In this document: one piece after another, positions 9,192 through 19,515 of the stretch | Layout of the letters: each line of letters starts with the position of its first letter | Position numbering within the stretch: position 1 is the first letter of the stretch | Source: Diadophis punctatus similis | Lineage: Eukaryota > Chordata > Lepidosauria > Squamata > Dipsadidae | Assembly (NCBI GenBank): GCA_023053685.1 | Contig: JALIGW010000016.1 | Span: 12,592,280 to 12,656,279, forward strand | Length of the DNA stretch: 64,000 nt | Direction: 5' to 3' | Position numbers and translations under genes: made by a program | The notes under the pieces: generated by a model | Database searches by the model: none | What the model saw: only the letters and a program-made list of their open reading frames with translations | What the model was told of the DNA's origin: nothing

Positions 9192-11096
9192 CTAGGCGGT
9201 GTTGCAGAGTGAGCCGCTCAAGCGCCAGGCGGTCAGTTGTAGCCAGTGCAGCTCTGGATGCTGCACTGACCCCTGGGCAAGTGACCACTCTGTCGGCGGG
9301 ATCCGCCAGGGAGGTGATGCGGACAGGGACATAAGGTCCGCGAACCAAGTCCGCCGGGGCCAGTGTGGGGCCAGGAGGATGACTTCCGCTTTCAGCATCA
9401 GGACCCTCCGGATGACCTGTGGGATCAGCGGAAGGGGGGGAAAGGCATACAGCAATTCCTGTGGCCATTGACAACGAAGAGCGTCCGTGTCCTCCACGCC
9501 CGGAGTTCGGAACCTGGTCACGAACCTGGGAAGTTTGGCGTTTTCCGGGGTGGCGAACAGGTCCACGGCCGGCAGTCCAAAGCGGTCCACTATTTGATGG
9601 AAAATGTCCGGGTGCAGGGACCACTCTGCCGGGTTGATGGCATTCCGGCTGAGCCAGTCCGCCGTGGTGTTGCTCACCCCGGAGATGTGCTCCGCAGTGA
9701 TGGATCGTAGGTGCTGCTCTGCCCAGAGCCCCAGGGTCATCGCTTCTGTCATGAGGGCCCTGGAGAAGGTCCCCCCCTGTCGATTTATGTGGGCTTTCGT
9801 GGTCACGTTGTCCGTTAGGACTAAAATGTGACGGCCCACCAGGTGAGGTTGAAAATGCGCAAGGGCCAATCTGACCGCCCTGAGCTCTAACAAATTGATT
9901 GGAAGGGAGCGCTCTGCCCTGGACCAGGTGCCCTGGGCGACGAGGGATTCGGTGTGGGCTCCCCAGCCCGTGGTGCTGGCGTCGGTCGTCAACGTGAGCC
10001 TCTGTGGCTCCATGAAGTCGGAGCCCTCGCTCAGGGCGGGCGAAGTCCACCACCGGAGGGATTTCCTCGCCGACACTGGCATCCTGACCCTCGCGGGGGA
10101 GTGACTGCGATTCGCCCGCTGGAAAGGGAGAAGAAACCATTGAAGGTCTCTGGAGTGCAGATGAGCCCACGGAACGATATGTATCGCAGAAATCATCTTT
10201 CCCAGGAGGGAAGACAGCTGGTTCAAGGGAATCCTTGTTTGAGCCAGAACATGCTGGACTAATTCCAATATGCTGTCTCTCCGTTCCTGAGACAGGTAGA
10301 CCCTGCACTCCAGAGAGTCAATGATGGCCCCCAGGTGGGTGACCCTGGTAGCGGGGGACAGTTGGCTCTTTCCCAAATTAACGAGAAACCCGTGGTGTTC
10401 AAGTGTGTTGAGGGTTACCTGTACATCCTGCTGAGCCTGAGACAGGGAAGAGGACTGGATGAGAATGTCGTCCAGGTAACACTGAACACGCACGGGAAGA
10501 GCCCTAAGGTGGGCGGTCAAGGCGGCCAAAACCTTGGTGAATACCCTTGGCGCTGAAGACAGGCCGAAGGGTAGCGCCTGGTATTCATAATGCACCCCTG
10601 CATAGCAAAATCTGAGGAATTGGCAGTGAGAAGGATGAATAGGAATGTGGAGGTAGGCCTCCGTGAGGTCAATTGAAGCGAGAAAGTCGCCGCGCCTAAT
10701 GCCCGCCAGAATTGATTGCAGGGTGTGCATCTTGAATTTCCTGTACCTCACATATCTGTTCAGGCGTTTCAGATCAAGAATCGCTCTCCACCCACCCGAG
10801 GATTTCGGAACCACGAATAAGATGGAATAAAATCCTTGCCCCTGCTGGTCCTCAGGCACCTGCTGGATGGCTCTAATGTCCAGTAGGTGCTGAATTGCCT
10901 GATCTACGAGGACTCGTTTGGAAATGTTTGAAGACAAGGGGCAGCGTAGGAAAAACCTCAGAGCGGTGGAAATAAATTCCAGGTACAGTCCTGTCGACAG
11001 GGTTTGCAAAACCCATGTGTCATTGGTGATTTCCTCCCACCGACTGGCAAAGGCTGCCAGTCGACCCCCCAATGGGAGGGATCGAGTCGGGTCTAC
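9192..11096 (-). CDS. DIRS reverse transcriptase / RNase H / Dam-like methyltransferase polyprotein
   Basis: Intact frame of about 630 codons, abutting the gag stop: the gag TAG (11095-11093) and this frame's upstream TAA (11099-11097) nearly coincide. There is no early ATG, so expression probably needs reinitiation or frameshifting. Numbering from the TTG at 11072: reverse transcriptase about 45-260 with SIDLTEAY (Asp134), LPFGLSSAP and YLDD at 199-202; RNase H about 355-480 with TDAST (Asp364), LLELRA (Glu396), LTDN (Asp421) and ADWLSR (Asp472). Then comes a Dam-like adenine methyltransferase region about 487-590 (HPDIFHQIVDRFG, VDLFATPEN, YAFPPLPLI, LLAPHWPRRTWF). The last has FPP where active Dam enzymes have (D/N)PPY, so activity is doubtful. 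The order is typical of DIRS. Confidence 0.92.
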   Translation of the reverse strand, partial: VDPTRSLPLGGRLAAFASRWEEITNDTWVLQTLSTGLYLEFISTALRFFLRCPLSSNISKRVLVDQAIQHLLDIRAIQQVPEDQQGQGFYSILFVVPKSSGGWRAILDLKRLNRYVRYRKFKMHTLQSILAGIRRGDFLASIDLTEAYLHIPIHPSHCQFLRFCYAGVHYEYQALPFGLSSAPRVFTKVLAALTAHLRALPVRVQCYLDDILIQSSSLSQAQQDVQVTLNTLEHHGFLVNLGKSQLSPATRVTHLGAIIDSLECRVYLSQERRDSILELVQHVLAQTRIPLNQLSSLLGKMISAIHIVPWAHLHSRDLQWFLLPFQRANRSHSPARVRMPVSARKSLRWWTSPALSEGSDFMEPQRLTLTTDASTTGWGAHTESLVAQGTWSRAERSLPINLLELRAVRLALAHFQPHLVGRHILVLTDNVTTKAHINRQGGTFSRALMTEAMTLGLWAEQHLRSITAEHISGVSNTTADWLSRNAINPAEWSLHPDIFHQIVDRFGLPAVDLFATPENAKLPRFVTRFRTPGVEDTDALRCQWPQELLYAFPPLPLIPQVIRRVLMLKAEVILLAPHWPRRTWFADLMSLSASPPWRIPPTEWSLAQGSVQHPELHWLQLTAWRLSGSLCNTA

Positions 11097-12866
11097 TTAT
11101 ACCGGCGGTAAGGGCGACCACCGGCTCCTCTAAAGGGCCGTTTAGATTGCCCGCCCCGATATGGCCTGTCCGCAGACGAGCGCTGCCGTGGGACATATGG
11201 GCCCTGGGAAGTGCCGTATTGCCCCTGGGGTGCCCCGTACTGCCCCTGCCCAGAAGAGGAGGAGCTCTGGTACCTATTGTACTGGGTATCTGATGGCCTG
11301 GAACCTCGCCGGTAGGGAGGGGCCTTATTTTGGGACTTCTTAGTGTAAGAGGGAAGGATTTTCCTCTTATCTTTGGTTTCCGTAGTGATACGGTCTAGGG
11401 CAGGGCCGAAAAGGGACTGACCCGAAATTGGAGCCACAGCGAGCTTCCACTTATGCCGCAGGTCGGCTGGCCAACTGCGGAGCCAGTGCATGCGCCTGGC
11501 CACCACCGCCGTTCCCATAGCCCTGGCCGCAAAACGGCCGGCCTGGAGCGCGGAGTCGGATGTGAATTGGGCCGCGGCAATTAACTTCTGAATATCCTGG
11601 TGAGCCCTCGTGTCGGCCTGCGGGATATGGTCCTGGAGACCATGTAACCACTTCAGAGAAGTGCGGCAAAAAAACGACGTTGTAGTCGAGGCCCTGACCG
11701 CCCAGGCAGCCGCCTGGTGGATTCTTTGGAGGATGGATTCCGTCCGACGCTCCTCCGGGCGAAGGAGATCATCTGGTTCCCCGGGGACTGGAGCATTTGA
11801 ATACAGCGCCAACACGGGAGGGTCGACAGCCGGGACAGGTAGGTGCTGCGCCAGGTGCAACGAGATGTTGAAGTATCGCTTGTCCTGAGCGTTAGGCGCG
11901 GGCCCTGAGGCGGGAGCAAGCCACTGCTTTGTTATGGCATCAACAAAGAGGTTTGGCGTCGGGATGACCTCGGTAGAGGAGGTTGAGGCTTCGCCAAATA
12001 TAGGGTCACCTTGAACTGCAGCGGTTTGTGGGTCAGCTGCTGAAGGTGGAATGTTAGCCGTTGTCCTGGCTTTATGGAGCAGGGACCGGAAGAGGCTGGG
12101 GTGGAAGAGAGAGGTTGATGTCGAGGGCTCGGGAGCCAGGTCCTCGTCCTCTGACAGCTGTGGGTGGGAAGGGTCACAACCCCCCTGACCCTCATCGATT
12201 TCCCCTTCTTCTCTGTCCAGGTCCCCAGTTGGAATGGGAGAACTGTGGACGGAGTAGTCCTCATCCTCCAGCTCCTCAATGGCAGCAGGCTCCGGAACCA
12301 CAGGTGGTGTGATTGCTCTGGGAGGGAGACGGTTCTGGGAGGAATGGGCCATGGCCTTGACAGCGGCCTCAATCCCACGTTTAATGGTGTCATCCATCCT
12401 TTGTTGCACCACAGGGTCGTCCAGCGGGTCAGTGTAGGCAGCGGAGGTGACCCTGCGGTGGGTGGAATGACTCTGGGTCTTATGAGCCCCCCACACGTCC
12501 CCTTCCCGCAGGCAGATGCCCGGGCTGTCCAGGGAGACATCTTCAGGTGAGCAAGACTGCCCCACCCTGTGTGGTTGTGGTGACTGTGTTGTGCCTCCCT
12601 GGGCCCAGGATGGTGTCACAGGGGTGGGGGTGGGCCCCGAATGTGGTCCCCCTGAGGTGGACTTTGAGGTGCCTCTGTGACCCTCCCCCTTAGAAGCCGT
12701 CTTTGAGGGCTTCTTAGTCTTTGGGGGGGGGTGAGGCGAGGGGGGATCTGTCCCTGTGCTCATTGGTGGCTCGTGGCAAAACCGACTCCTCAAGTGAGTC
12801 CTTGGGAGGGCAAGGCCGGCTTGATTTTGACTTGGCCTTGCCCTGCCTCTGCGCCCCCTCAGCCAT
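11093..12866 (-). CDS. DIRS gag-like protein, frameshifted near its N-terminus
   Basis: A continuous frame runs from about 12793 to the TAG at 11093, roughly 560 codons. It has an acidic, Ser/Pro-rich N-terminal half; a helical middle with FFCRTSLKWLHGLQ and ARRMHWLRSWPADLRHKW; and a basic Gly/Tyr/Arg tail (GQYGAPQGQYG, PYRGGQ, RPYRRYK) suited to RNA binding. This matches the usual DIRS gag plan, though gag is poorly conserved. The better start is an ATG at 12866-12864 in another frame, which opens a Lys/Ser-rich stretch. That frame reaches the C9 run (G9 on the plus strand, 12723-12731) and would terminate just after it, while the long frame is open beyond it. A one-base slip in the homopolymer is the simplest explanation. 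An in-frame ATG at 12763 is an alternative start. Confidence 0.82.
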
Positions 12867-13651
12867 GTCCGGCAAAGACCAGGTGCGGTTGAATAAATAT
12901 GTTTTATTGTTCAGCTCCTGGCGATGCCTTTCTCTCTCTCTCTCCCTCTCTCTCGTACGTCAGGCTCTGATCGGAGGACAGGACGCACTGCGCGTGCGCG
13001 GGTTCCTCGATCGGCAACAGGCTTCGGCGGAGCTTCGGAAGGCAGATCGCAGCAACCAATCAGGAGAGCTGGATTGTGGAATTCAAGATGGCCACCATGA
13101 CATCGCTGGATGCTCGTAACGGCTCTTCCCGCCGATTTTAAGAGGCCCGGACGATGATCTGCAGCCTGCTGAGGTTTGACAGCTGAGGCGGCCGAGAGGG
13201 AGGTAGGCCTAGCAGAGATAAGCGGCTCTGCTTGGGACGGCCAGAACGCGGCTCGGCGCGTTCGACCGGCTGTGGGAGGAGCAGACTCCAGCCGGGGGGG
13301 AAAAGCCGATGGCCGCCCAAGCGCGGGGCTTCTGCGGCGTGTCGGCTATCGTCTTCTAGCTTTTCCCCACAGTTAGGTCTTTTAAAATACGAGGAAGCTT
13401 GCGATGGGAGGAAACTTCCTTTAACGATGTCCCAGGGCGATAGCAGAGTCCTAGGGACCGCGATAAGCGACTGGGCAGCCGCCCAGACCGCGCTCAACCC
13501 AGAGAGATGACAGCTGTCACTGGGGAGACTTGTAATATATATAATAACACTCACTGACAGATGAAGTGATCAGGAGAACAGATAGAAGTAACGGTGGAAC
13601 TAGCCTCCAAGCACGGAAAAAGCACAATGCCCTTTGGCTACGGACCGAGAT
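12867..13651 (-). other. DIRS 5' leader between terminal repeat and gag
   Basis: About 785 bp with no supported gene. It contains a short CT-rich run at 12930-12955 and several short open frames on both strands that I take as chance. In the element's sense direction this is the transcribed leader. Confidence 0.55.
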
Positions 13652-13763
13652 TAAAAGAGGGAGTGCCAATCTGAGAGGGCACTATTTATACCTTTTTTAA
13701 GACTCGGTCCTATTGGCTAGAGGGCAGATTTAACCCATTCTTGGAGGCTAGCTCCGCCCACTA
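13652..13763 (-). repeat. Right inverted terminal repeat of the DIRS element
   Basis: Reverse complement of the left terminal repeat, read from ATTAAAAGAGGGAGTGCC to GGAGGCTAGCTCCGCCC. Because the coding frames are on the minus strand, this is the 5' end of the element. Its TATA box and CCAAT motif would start the sense transcript. The six bases beyond it (CTATGG) differ from the left end and match the internal complementary region. Confidence 0.9.
13682..13691 (-). promoter_or_regulatory. Likely TATA box of the DIRS sense transcript
   Basis: Minus-strand GTATAAATAG follows, in the transcription direction, a CCAAT motif about 30 bp upstream inside the right terminal repeat. Spacing fits an RNA polymerase II promoter for the gag-RT-recombinase transcript. 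The mirror copy at 7771-7780 faces inward from the other end. Confidence 0.5.
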
Positions 13764-13769
13764 TGGAGA

Positions 13770-13930
13770 ATGGCATCTCTTCAGAAGTTGTGGATGCTCC
13801 AACATTGGAGGCTTTTAAGAAGAGATCAGACAACCATTTGTCTGAAATGGTATAGGGTTTCCTGCTTGAGCAGGGGGTTGGACTAGAAGACCTCCAAGGT
13901 CCCTTCCAACTCTGTTATCCATCTAATTCA
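13770..13930 (+). mobile_element. CR1 LINE 3' end, part 2 (interrupted by DIRS)
   Basis: Continues the CR1 copy from 7659, with CAGAAGTTGTGGATG, then GGGGGTTGGACTAGAAGACC and CCTTCCAACTCTGTTAT, the usual CR1 3' end of this genome. It is about 160 bp. Confidence 0.85.
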
Positions 13931-14341
13931 TGGATCGAGACTCCACAGTTTACATGTACAGTACAAACGTACAACATTTCAGACTGTACAGTTCCCAAAT
14001 GTTATAATATTCAACATCAAAATTGCTTCTACTCATTCCAGCTACACAACATAGCTCTATAATACCGTAATCTTTCTTTCTGATTTATGGAACAAAGAAC
14101 CCAGCAGTGGAGGAAGTTGCTTTGTGGTGAGCCAGCTTACTGAATGCTATATCTTCGTATTGTAACTGGCAACAGCTTTTCATCATTTCAGACTTTTCTA
14201 ACCCAACTGGGAGAAAAAAAGGAAATGAATCAAGCACTTTTTTGCATACAAAACATGGGCTCTGTTGCTCTTCTGAAGCCTTAGCTACCTGATTTGGGGA
14301 AAACCTTCATCATATTTAATGTTCTAATATGCTATATTTAA

Positions 14342-14620
14342 TAAAAGAATACAAAATAACAGAGTTGGAAAGGACCTTGTAGGTCATCTAGTCCAACCCC
14401 CTGCTCAAGCAGGAGACCCTATACCATTTCTGACAAATGGCAGTCCAGTCTCTTCTTGAAAGCCTCTATGATGAAGCACCCAAAGCTTCTGAAGGCAAGC
14501 AGTTCCATTAGTTGATTGTTCTCACTGAGAACTTATTTCTAGGTTGAATCTCTTGATCAGTTTCATCCATTATTCCTTGTCTGGCCTTTGAGTGCTTTGG
14601 AAAATAGGTTGACACAAACA
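14342..14620 (-). mobile_element. CR1 LINE 3' end
   Basis: Reverse-oriented CR1 tail beginning AACAGAGTTGGAAAGGACC then CTAGTCCAACCCCCTGCTC. Followed by the degraded terminal coding region (CAGTCTCTTCTTGAAAG). About 280 bp. Confidence 0.85.
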
Positions 14621-14699
14621 TCGTGTCATTCAGATATTGGACCAGGATTATGAAAGGCCCAGGTTTAAATCAAATCTTGGCCCAGAAACTTTGAAGTAT

Positions 14700-14962
14700 G
14701 TATGTATGTACATACGTACGTATGTACATATTTATATCCAACCTTTGTTATTTTTACAAATAACTCAAGGTGGTGAACATACCTAACACAATTTAATCCT
14801 CCTATTTGACCCACAACAACAACCCTGTGAAGTAGGTTGAGCTGATAGAAAGTGACTGACTCAAAGTCACCCAACTGACTTTCATGGCTAAGGTAGGACT
14901 AGAACTAGAACTCACAGCCTTCTAGTTTCTAGCCCGGTGCAACAACTACTAGACTAAACTAT
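14700..14962 (-). mobile_element. tRNA-derived SINE, second type
   Basis: Minus-strand element with head TAGTCTAGTAGTTGTTGCACC, B-box-like GAGTTCTAGTTC, ATGAAAGTCAGTTGGGTGAC and a CACCTTGAGTTATTTGTAAA 3' end resembling an L2 tail. A TATGTATG/TACGTACG run at 14700-14730 adjoins it. Related to the copy at 20950. Confidence 0.7.
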
Positions 14963-15027
14963 ATATATATAAAAGATACATATATATCTTTTAGCCCAGC
15001 CCATCTTATTTCTTTATATGTAGGTAT

Positions 15028-15286
15028 CAGTGGTGAAATGTTCCCGGTTCGCTCTTACCTGTCAGTCGTTGGAGAGCCGATCGCGAAGGCAGCGCGACGC
15101 TTCACCCCCCCGGCCGGGACACCACCATTTCAGTTCTTTTACCCTCTGCGCATGCACAAAGCATTCTGTGCATGCGCAGAGGGTAAAAGAACTCAAATGG
15201 CAGTGTCCCGGGGGTGGGCAGAGCGTTGCGCTGCCTTCGCGATCGGCTCTCCGACAACCGACAGGCAAGAGCGAACCGGGAGCATA
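15028..15286. mobile_element. hAT-like MITE forming a long hairpin, right end clipped
   Basis: Starts CAGTGGTGAAATGTTCCCGG. The left arm (GTTCGCTCTTACCTGTC...GCCGATCGCGAAGGCAGCGC) is repeated inverted in the right arm to about 15283, and the centre is a second hairpin with CTCTGCGCATGCACAAAGC. The last dozen bases of the right terminal repeat are missing. The whole unit can fold into a stem of about 120 bp. Confidence 0.78.
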
Positions 15287-15398
15287 AATAAACACATTTT
15301 TACTGATAATGAAAATGAAGGGAGACTAGTATAGATCTATTTCAAGCTATTTAGCTCTCATCAGCTAGCCATACCCTTACTGGGATTTGAATGTGTTT

Positions 15399-15604
<206 letters not shown>

Positions 15605-16690
15605 GACACAGACACACACCCATGCACATGCATATGCACATACACACACACATGAGCAACTCTGTCCTTATACACAATAAAACTATAATCTGTGACATTG
15701 ATATAAGAAGTAGCTGAAGACTCTCTAATGGCAACGTGGAATACATATTGCAATGCTTGGACGTGATTTTAACAGACTGCTCTATTCATTTTGTTTATTA
15801 GGATTTCTCAAATAGTTAAGTCTTTTCTATTATTTTTTGCTTAAGAGCTATCTGTCATAATTAGAATCTGGAAGCACATCTGCTAAGTGGGTAAGACATC
15901 TTTAGCTCATCTTTAGCTAAGTGTTAATGGGCTTAAACCAAAGCCATCATTTCAATATTTTTTCCATCTTTTGTATTTGCATTTGCTAACTCACAATCTC
16001 TTTCATTTTAAATTATGTTTAATTTATGATTGTACTCATTTGCCATAGAGGTTGCACGTTTTCATTATCAAAGCAACGAGTAAAAGAGTAATATATTAAT
16101 GGCAATTCTATTTAAATGTGTGCGGCTTTTTAAAAAGCACGTATAATATATAAAAGTCACTAATTAAATGGGAGAGACTATTAGGCGCTTGATAATTCTG
16201 TGTTGTCACAGACCACTGATCTCAAAATCAGTTACCATCATAATTAAATGTAAGAATTCTTGCAACATCTCAAAAGCTAAAATGACTAACACAAAAATTA
16301 TTTGTACATCTCTCCCTACATACTGATTTGTAAATATAACATTTTCTCAATTACAACAAGATGCTTTTCTTGCAGATTAATGAAAATTGTTTTATTTATT
16401 TAGCTATATACAGATATCCAATATGAAGTTGACTCATGAAACTAAGTAACAAATGCACACAATAAAATAAAGTTACATGCTGAAGTAAAATGCATATTGA
16501 AGTGCAATGAGTTACATTCTTATTTTCAGATTGATCTTACACAATTCCAGTCTGGTCTGCATATGGATTTGATGGCTAAGACATAATGTCAGAAATTTTT
16601 CAAACAACTATACTTGGCATGTGAGGAAGAGTGAAATAAAAATGATGATCTGTAAAATATAGATATAGTAAAGATTTAGGAGGAGGAGGA

Positions 16691-16908
16691 GCCATGGTGG
16701 CACAGTGGTTAGAATGCAGGCTAACTCTGCCCACAGCCTGGAGTTCGATCCTGACCAGCTCAAGGTTGACTCCGCCTTCCATCCTTCGGACGTCAGTAAA
16801 ATGAGGAACCAGATTGTTTGGGGCAATATGCTGACTCTGTAAACCACTTAGAGAGGGCTGTAAAACACTATGAAGCGGTATATAAGCCTAAGTGCTATTT
16901 CTGTTGGT
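16691..16908 (+). mobile_element. tRNA-derived SINE
   Basis: Same family as at 1121: GGTGGCACAGTGGTTAGAATG head, GAGTTCGATCCTGAC B-box region, GGGGCAATATGCTGACTCTG body, TATATAAGCCTAAGTGC end. Confidence 0.87.
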
Positions 16909-17250
16909 ATAGCTAAAGATTTAAATTAGAATCTAATGACCTGTGATATAGGAGTATCCAACCATCCTTTTCAGATGTTAGATATCTAAGCCTAGAAAAG
17001 AAGAGAATACATTCTTGTCCTACATCCTTATCAGCCTCTGAGCTTGTTCAATCCATTACAAAGGAAATCCCAAATTCCCTCTAAAGACTCCGTGACAGAC
17101 TTAAATGGGATAGGATATTGAAGTTGAGAATCCCCAAGGCCCTAATTCATCTCAAGGCTTCTATCAACTTCTATCATGCTGTGCCACATAAAGGACTCGT
17201 GCCACCATATTTCTTGGGTTGTGATGACATTCTGAGGGAAAGAATGACAG

Positions 17251-17366
17251 GGAGGCAGGCAGGCAGGCAGGCAGGCAGGGAGGGAGGGAGGGAGGAAGGA
17301 AGGAAGGAAGGAAGGAAGGAAGGAAGGAAGGAAGGAAGGAAGGAAGGAAGGAGGGAGAGAGGGAGG
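17251..17366. repeat. (AGGC)n-(AGGG)n-(AAGG)n microsatellite
   Basis: Successive tetranucleotide blocks ending at a hAT hairpin element. Source of the Glu/Lys/Arg/Gly and Pro/Ser/Leu repeat frames. Confidence 0.97.
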
Positions 17367-17711
17367 CATGGGTGGGTTCTAACTTACCTCGCTGCCGGTT
17401 CGCTTCCTCCCGCGCTGCGTGGCCGCGCCTCATGGGCGTCTGCGTGCTTTGCGTGTGCATGCGCAGTGCCAAAAAAATTCCCTCAAAAAGCTGAAAACAA
17501 CATGGCGATGCATGCGCAATGCCAGAAATTCAGCTTCTGCGCATGCTCAGAAGAAAAAACCCAGAAAAAAATTCAAAAAAAATTCAAAAAAAATTTTTTT
17601 TTAAAAAGATGGCGGTGTCCACAAACTTGTTCTGTGACATCATTGTGACATCACCAGTGGGTTGGTACCGGTTCAGGTGAACTGGTCCGAACCGGGAGGA
17701 ACCTACCTTTG
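17367..17711. mobile_element. hAT-like hairpin MITE inside a GGAA/GGGA tract
   Basis: 345 bp with ends CATGGGTGGGTTCTAAC and AGGAACCTACCTTTG. Both flanks read GAGGGAGG, but they lie in low-complexity (AGGG)n, so the duplication is weak evidence. The interior has GTGTGCATGCGCAGTGCC, CTTCTGCGCATGCTCAGAAG and an A-rich stretch. Confidence 0.72.
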
Positions 17712-19316
17712 GAGGGAGGGAGGGAAGGCAGGCTAATATGCAACATCTGAAGGACCACAGTATGCCACAGTATGCCTCTGAAGAATTTTTGAGACTGAGT
17801 AGTTTTCAAATTCTAAAACAAATAACCCTTGATAGTGCATGCACCTTATATATGCCTATACAAATATCTACTGTATTTATATTTATAATCAGATATCTTC
17901 AAAAGATACAAGCTATATTTGTTATCTGTTTCAGAGTTGTTGGGTTTTTTTCCCCCTCTCAGTTAGAAGAGGGAGAAATTGTACTGAGGTAGGACCCAAT
18001 ATTCATAAATTCTCTTTGTCTTCATCATGAATTTAATTTCATAAGGATTATGGATACTTAGTTTAATTGAAAATGTGGATCCTTGTTGATGTCTTGCTAC
18101 AAGAAGTAGTCTGAGAGCTGAAATTTTCCCTTGGGGTTCACTTCTCTTATAGCTTATATGAGAATGAGGCTTTACTGCAGTTTTCATAATCTAGTGGTTC
18201 ACATCTGTTAGCTCATTTTATTAAAACTGTTTGGAAAACAAAAGAATTGACCAATGCCTGAGGTTAGGATTCAGTTCTTCCATCCCTCATTTTTTTTCAG
18301 TCCAAGGAAAGACATTATTTATTATATTTACTCAGACGTAAGCCACGAGGATTGAGGAACCCGTCTGTTCCTAAGCCACACCACCTTTATATATATTATT
18401 TTCGTCCATCCCTTTTATTCCCATCTTTAGCCGAGAATGTTAAAGAACATCGCTCCAAAATATTAATGTTCTGGTCCACAGTATGGAGCTATTCTCAAAT
18501 AGTTTTAAATGGAATTTCCATAGTTCAATGTATTCAACCATCCTCCACTCTACAATCAAGAATTATTGTTTCTTACATGTTACATTATGTTAGTGGTCCC
18601 CATCATCTAATATGCTAGCTTGCACTAGATTCATATGATATGTAAGTTCTTGGTTAAGCTCAGAGACTGTGTAGCCTAAACAGCAGCATGCAGTGGCATC
18701 TTCTGGTCGTAACCTCTCCTTCTTTTCTAAATCAGCCGCAGAATTAATTGCTATTTTCACCTGAGAAAGTCATGCATGTAAAAAGGAGCTTTCTCTAACC
18801 TGATAGCCTAACCTAAGAATTTTATGGTTTCAGAAACAATCCTTCCAAAACTGTTTGAAATATTTTAGTTACGTATTTTTCTTATACATTTGTAATTAAA
18901 CATAAAAGCTGGGAAAGGCAGTCATAAATTCCATTAATTTAGGCTATCAAAATAAAGTAAGCTTTAATCGTTTACAGTTTTCCATTGCGCTCTGGCAAAC
19001 TTTGCGAAAACCATAGTTAAAAATATTGCTGTCATCATTTCTCTAAAGTGCATAGCTCTCGAGTGATCTGAAGTTATATGGAAAAACACCATCTGAAATA
19101 GAATTGTTGCTAATGTTTCTGATGTTTGATACCCATGCTGAATACTGTTGACAGAGAAAACCGTGCAATGACAAACAAGAGTGGTCAAAGGTTTCTCTCT
19201 CAGTGGTAACATCTCAGTCTATCACCATTGACCAACAACTGTGACTTCCATTGTGCCATTGATCTTTGGAGAAAACTTCTGATGTTTTTACTGCCTCTTG
19301 TTATTTCTAGGCATTT

Positions 19317-19515
19317 GAACTTAGAACTAAGGAGAAATTTCCTGACAGTTAGAACAATTAATCAGTGGAACAGCTTGCCTCCAGAAGTTGTGAATGCTTC
19401 AACACTGGGAGTTTTTAAGAAGAGATTGTAGAACCATTTGTCCGAAATGGTATAGAGTTTTCTGTCTAGGCAGGGGGTAGGACTAGAAGACCTCCAAGGT
19501 CCCTTCGAATGCTGT
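19317..19515 (+). mobile_element. CR1 LINE 3' end feeding an ATTCT microsatellite
   Basis: Plus-strand CR1 3' end (AACTTAGAACTAAGGAG, GACTAGAAGACCTCCAAGG, GCTGTTATTC) that runs without a break into (TATTC)n at 19515. Confidence 0.88.

Larger units (their letters stand above)
7660..13769 (-). mobile_element. DIRS-type tyrosine-recombinase retrotransposon, nearly complete
   Basis: This 6.1-kb element is coded on the minus strand. Order in its own sense is: terminal repeat (13769 inward), gag, RT/RNase H/methyltransferase-like, tyrosine recombinase, internal complementary region, terminal repeat (7660). The terminal repeats are inverted, not direct, and the internal region carries the complements of both extreme ends joined through one shared trinucleotide. 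That is the diagnostic DIRS layout, in which a circular intermediate integrates by a tyrosine recombinase without target duplication. It interrupts a CR1 fragment: CR1 sequence stops at AATCAGT (7659) and resumes at ATGGCATC (13770), with AGA at each edge. Perfect terminal repeats suggest recent insertion. Frame lesions in gag and recombinase mean this copy is probably not autonomous. Confidence 0.93.

Noticed and set aside
9154..10308. 385-residue minus-strand frame overlapping the polyprotein, read as a separate protein
   Set aside because: Only its last 20-30 residues look real, as the upstream end of the recombinase frame; the rest is a shadow of RT/RNase H.
11932..12540. 202-residue minus-strand frame inside gag
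   Set aside because: Out-of-phase shadow of the gag frame, Pro/Ser/Arg-rich by composition.
9199..12550. Plus-strand open frames across the DIRS element
   Set aside because: Antisense shadows of gag and the polyprotein; no motifs of their own.
8152..13000. Recombinase plus methyltransferase considered as a defence or prophage-like cluster
   Set aside because: The inverted terminal repeats, internal complementary region, gag and RT frames fit a DIRS retrotransposon completely.
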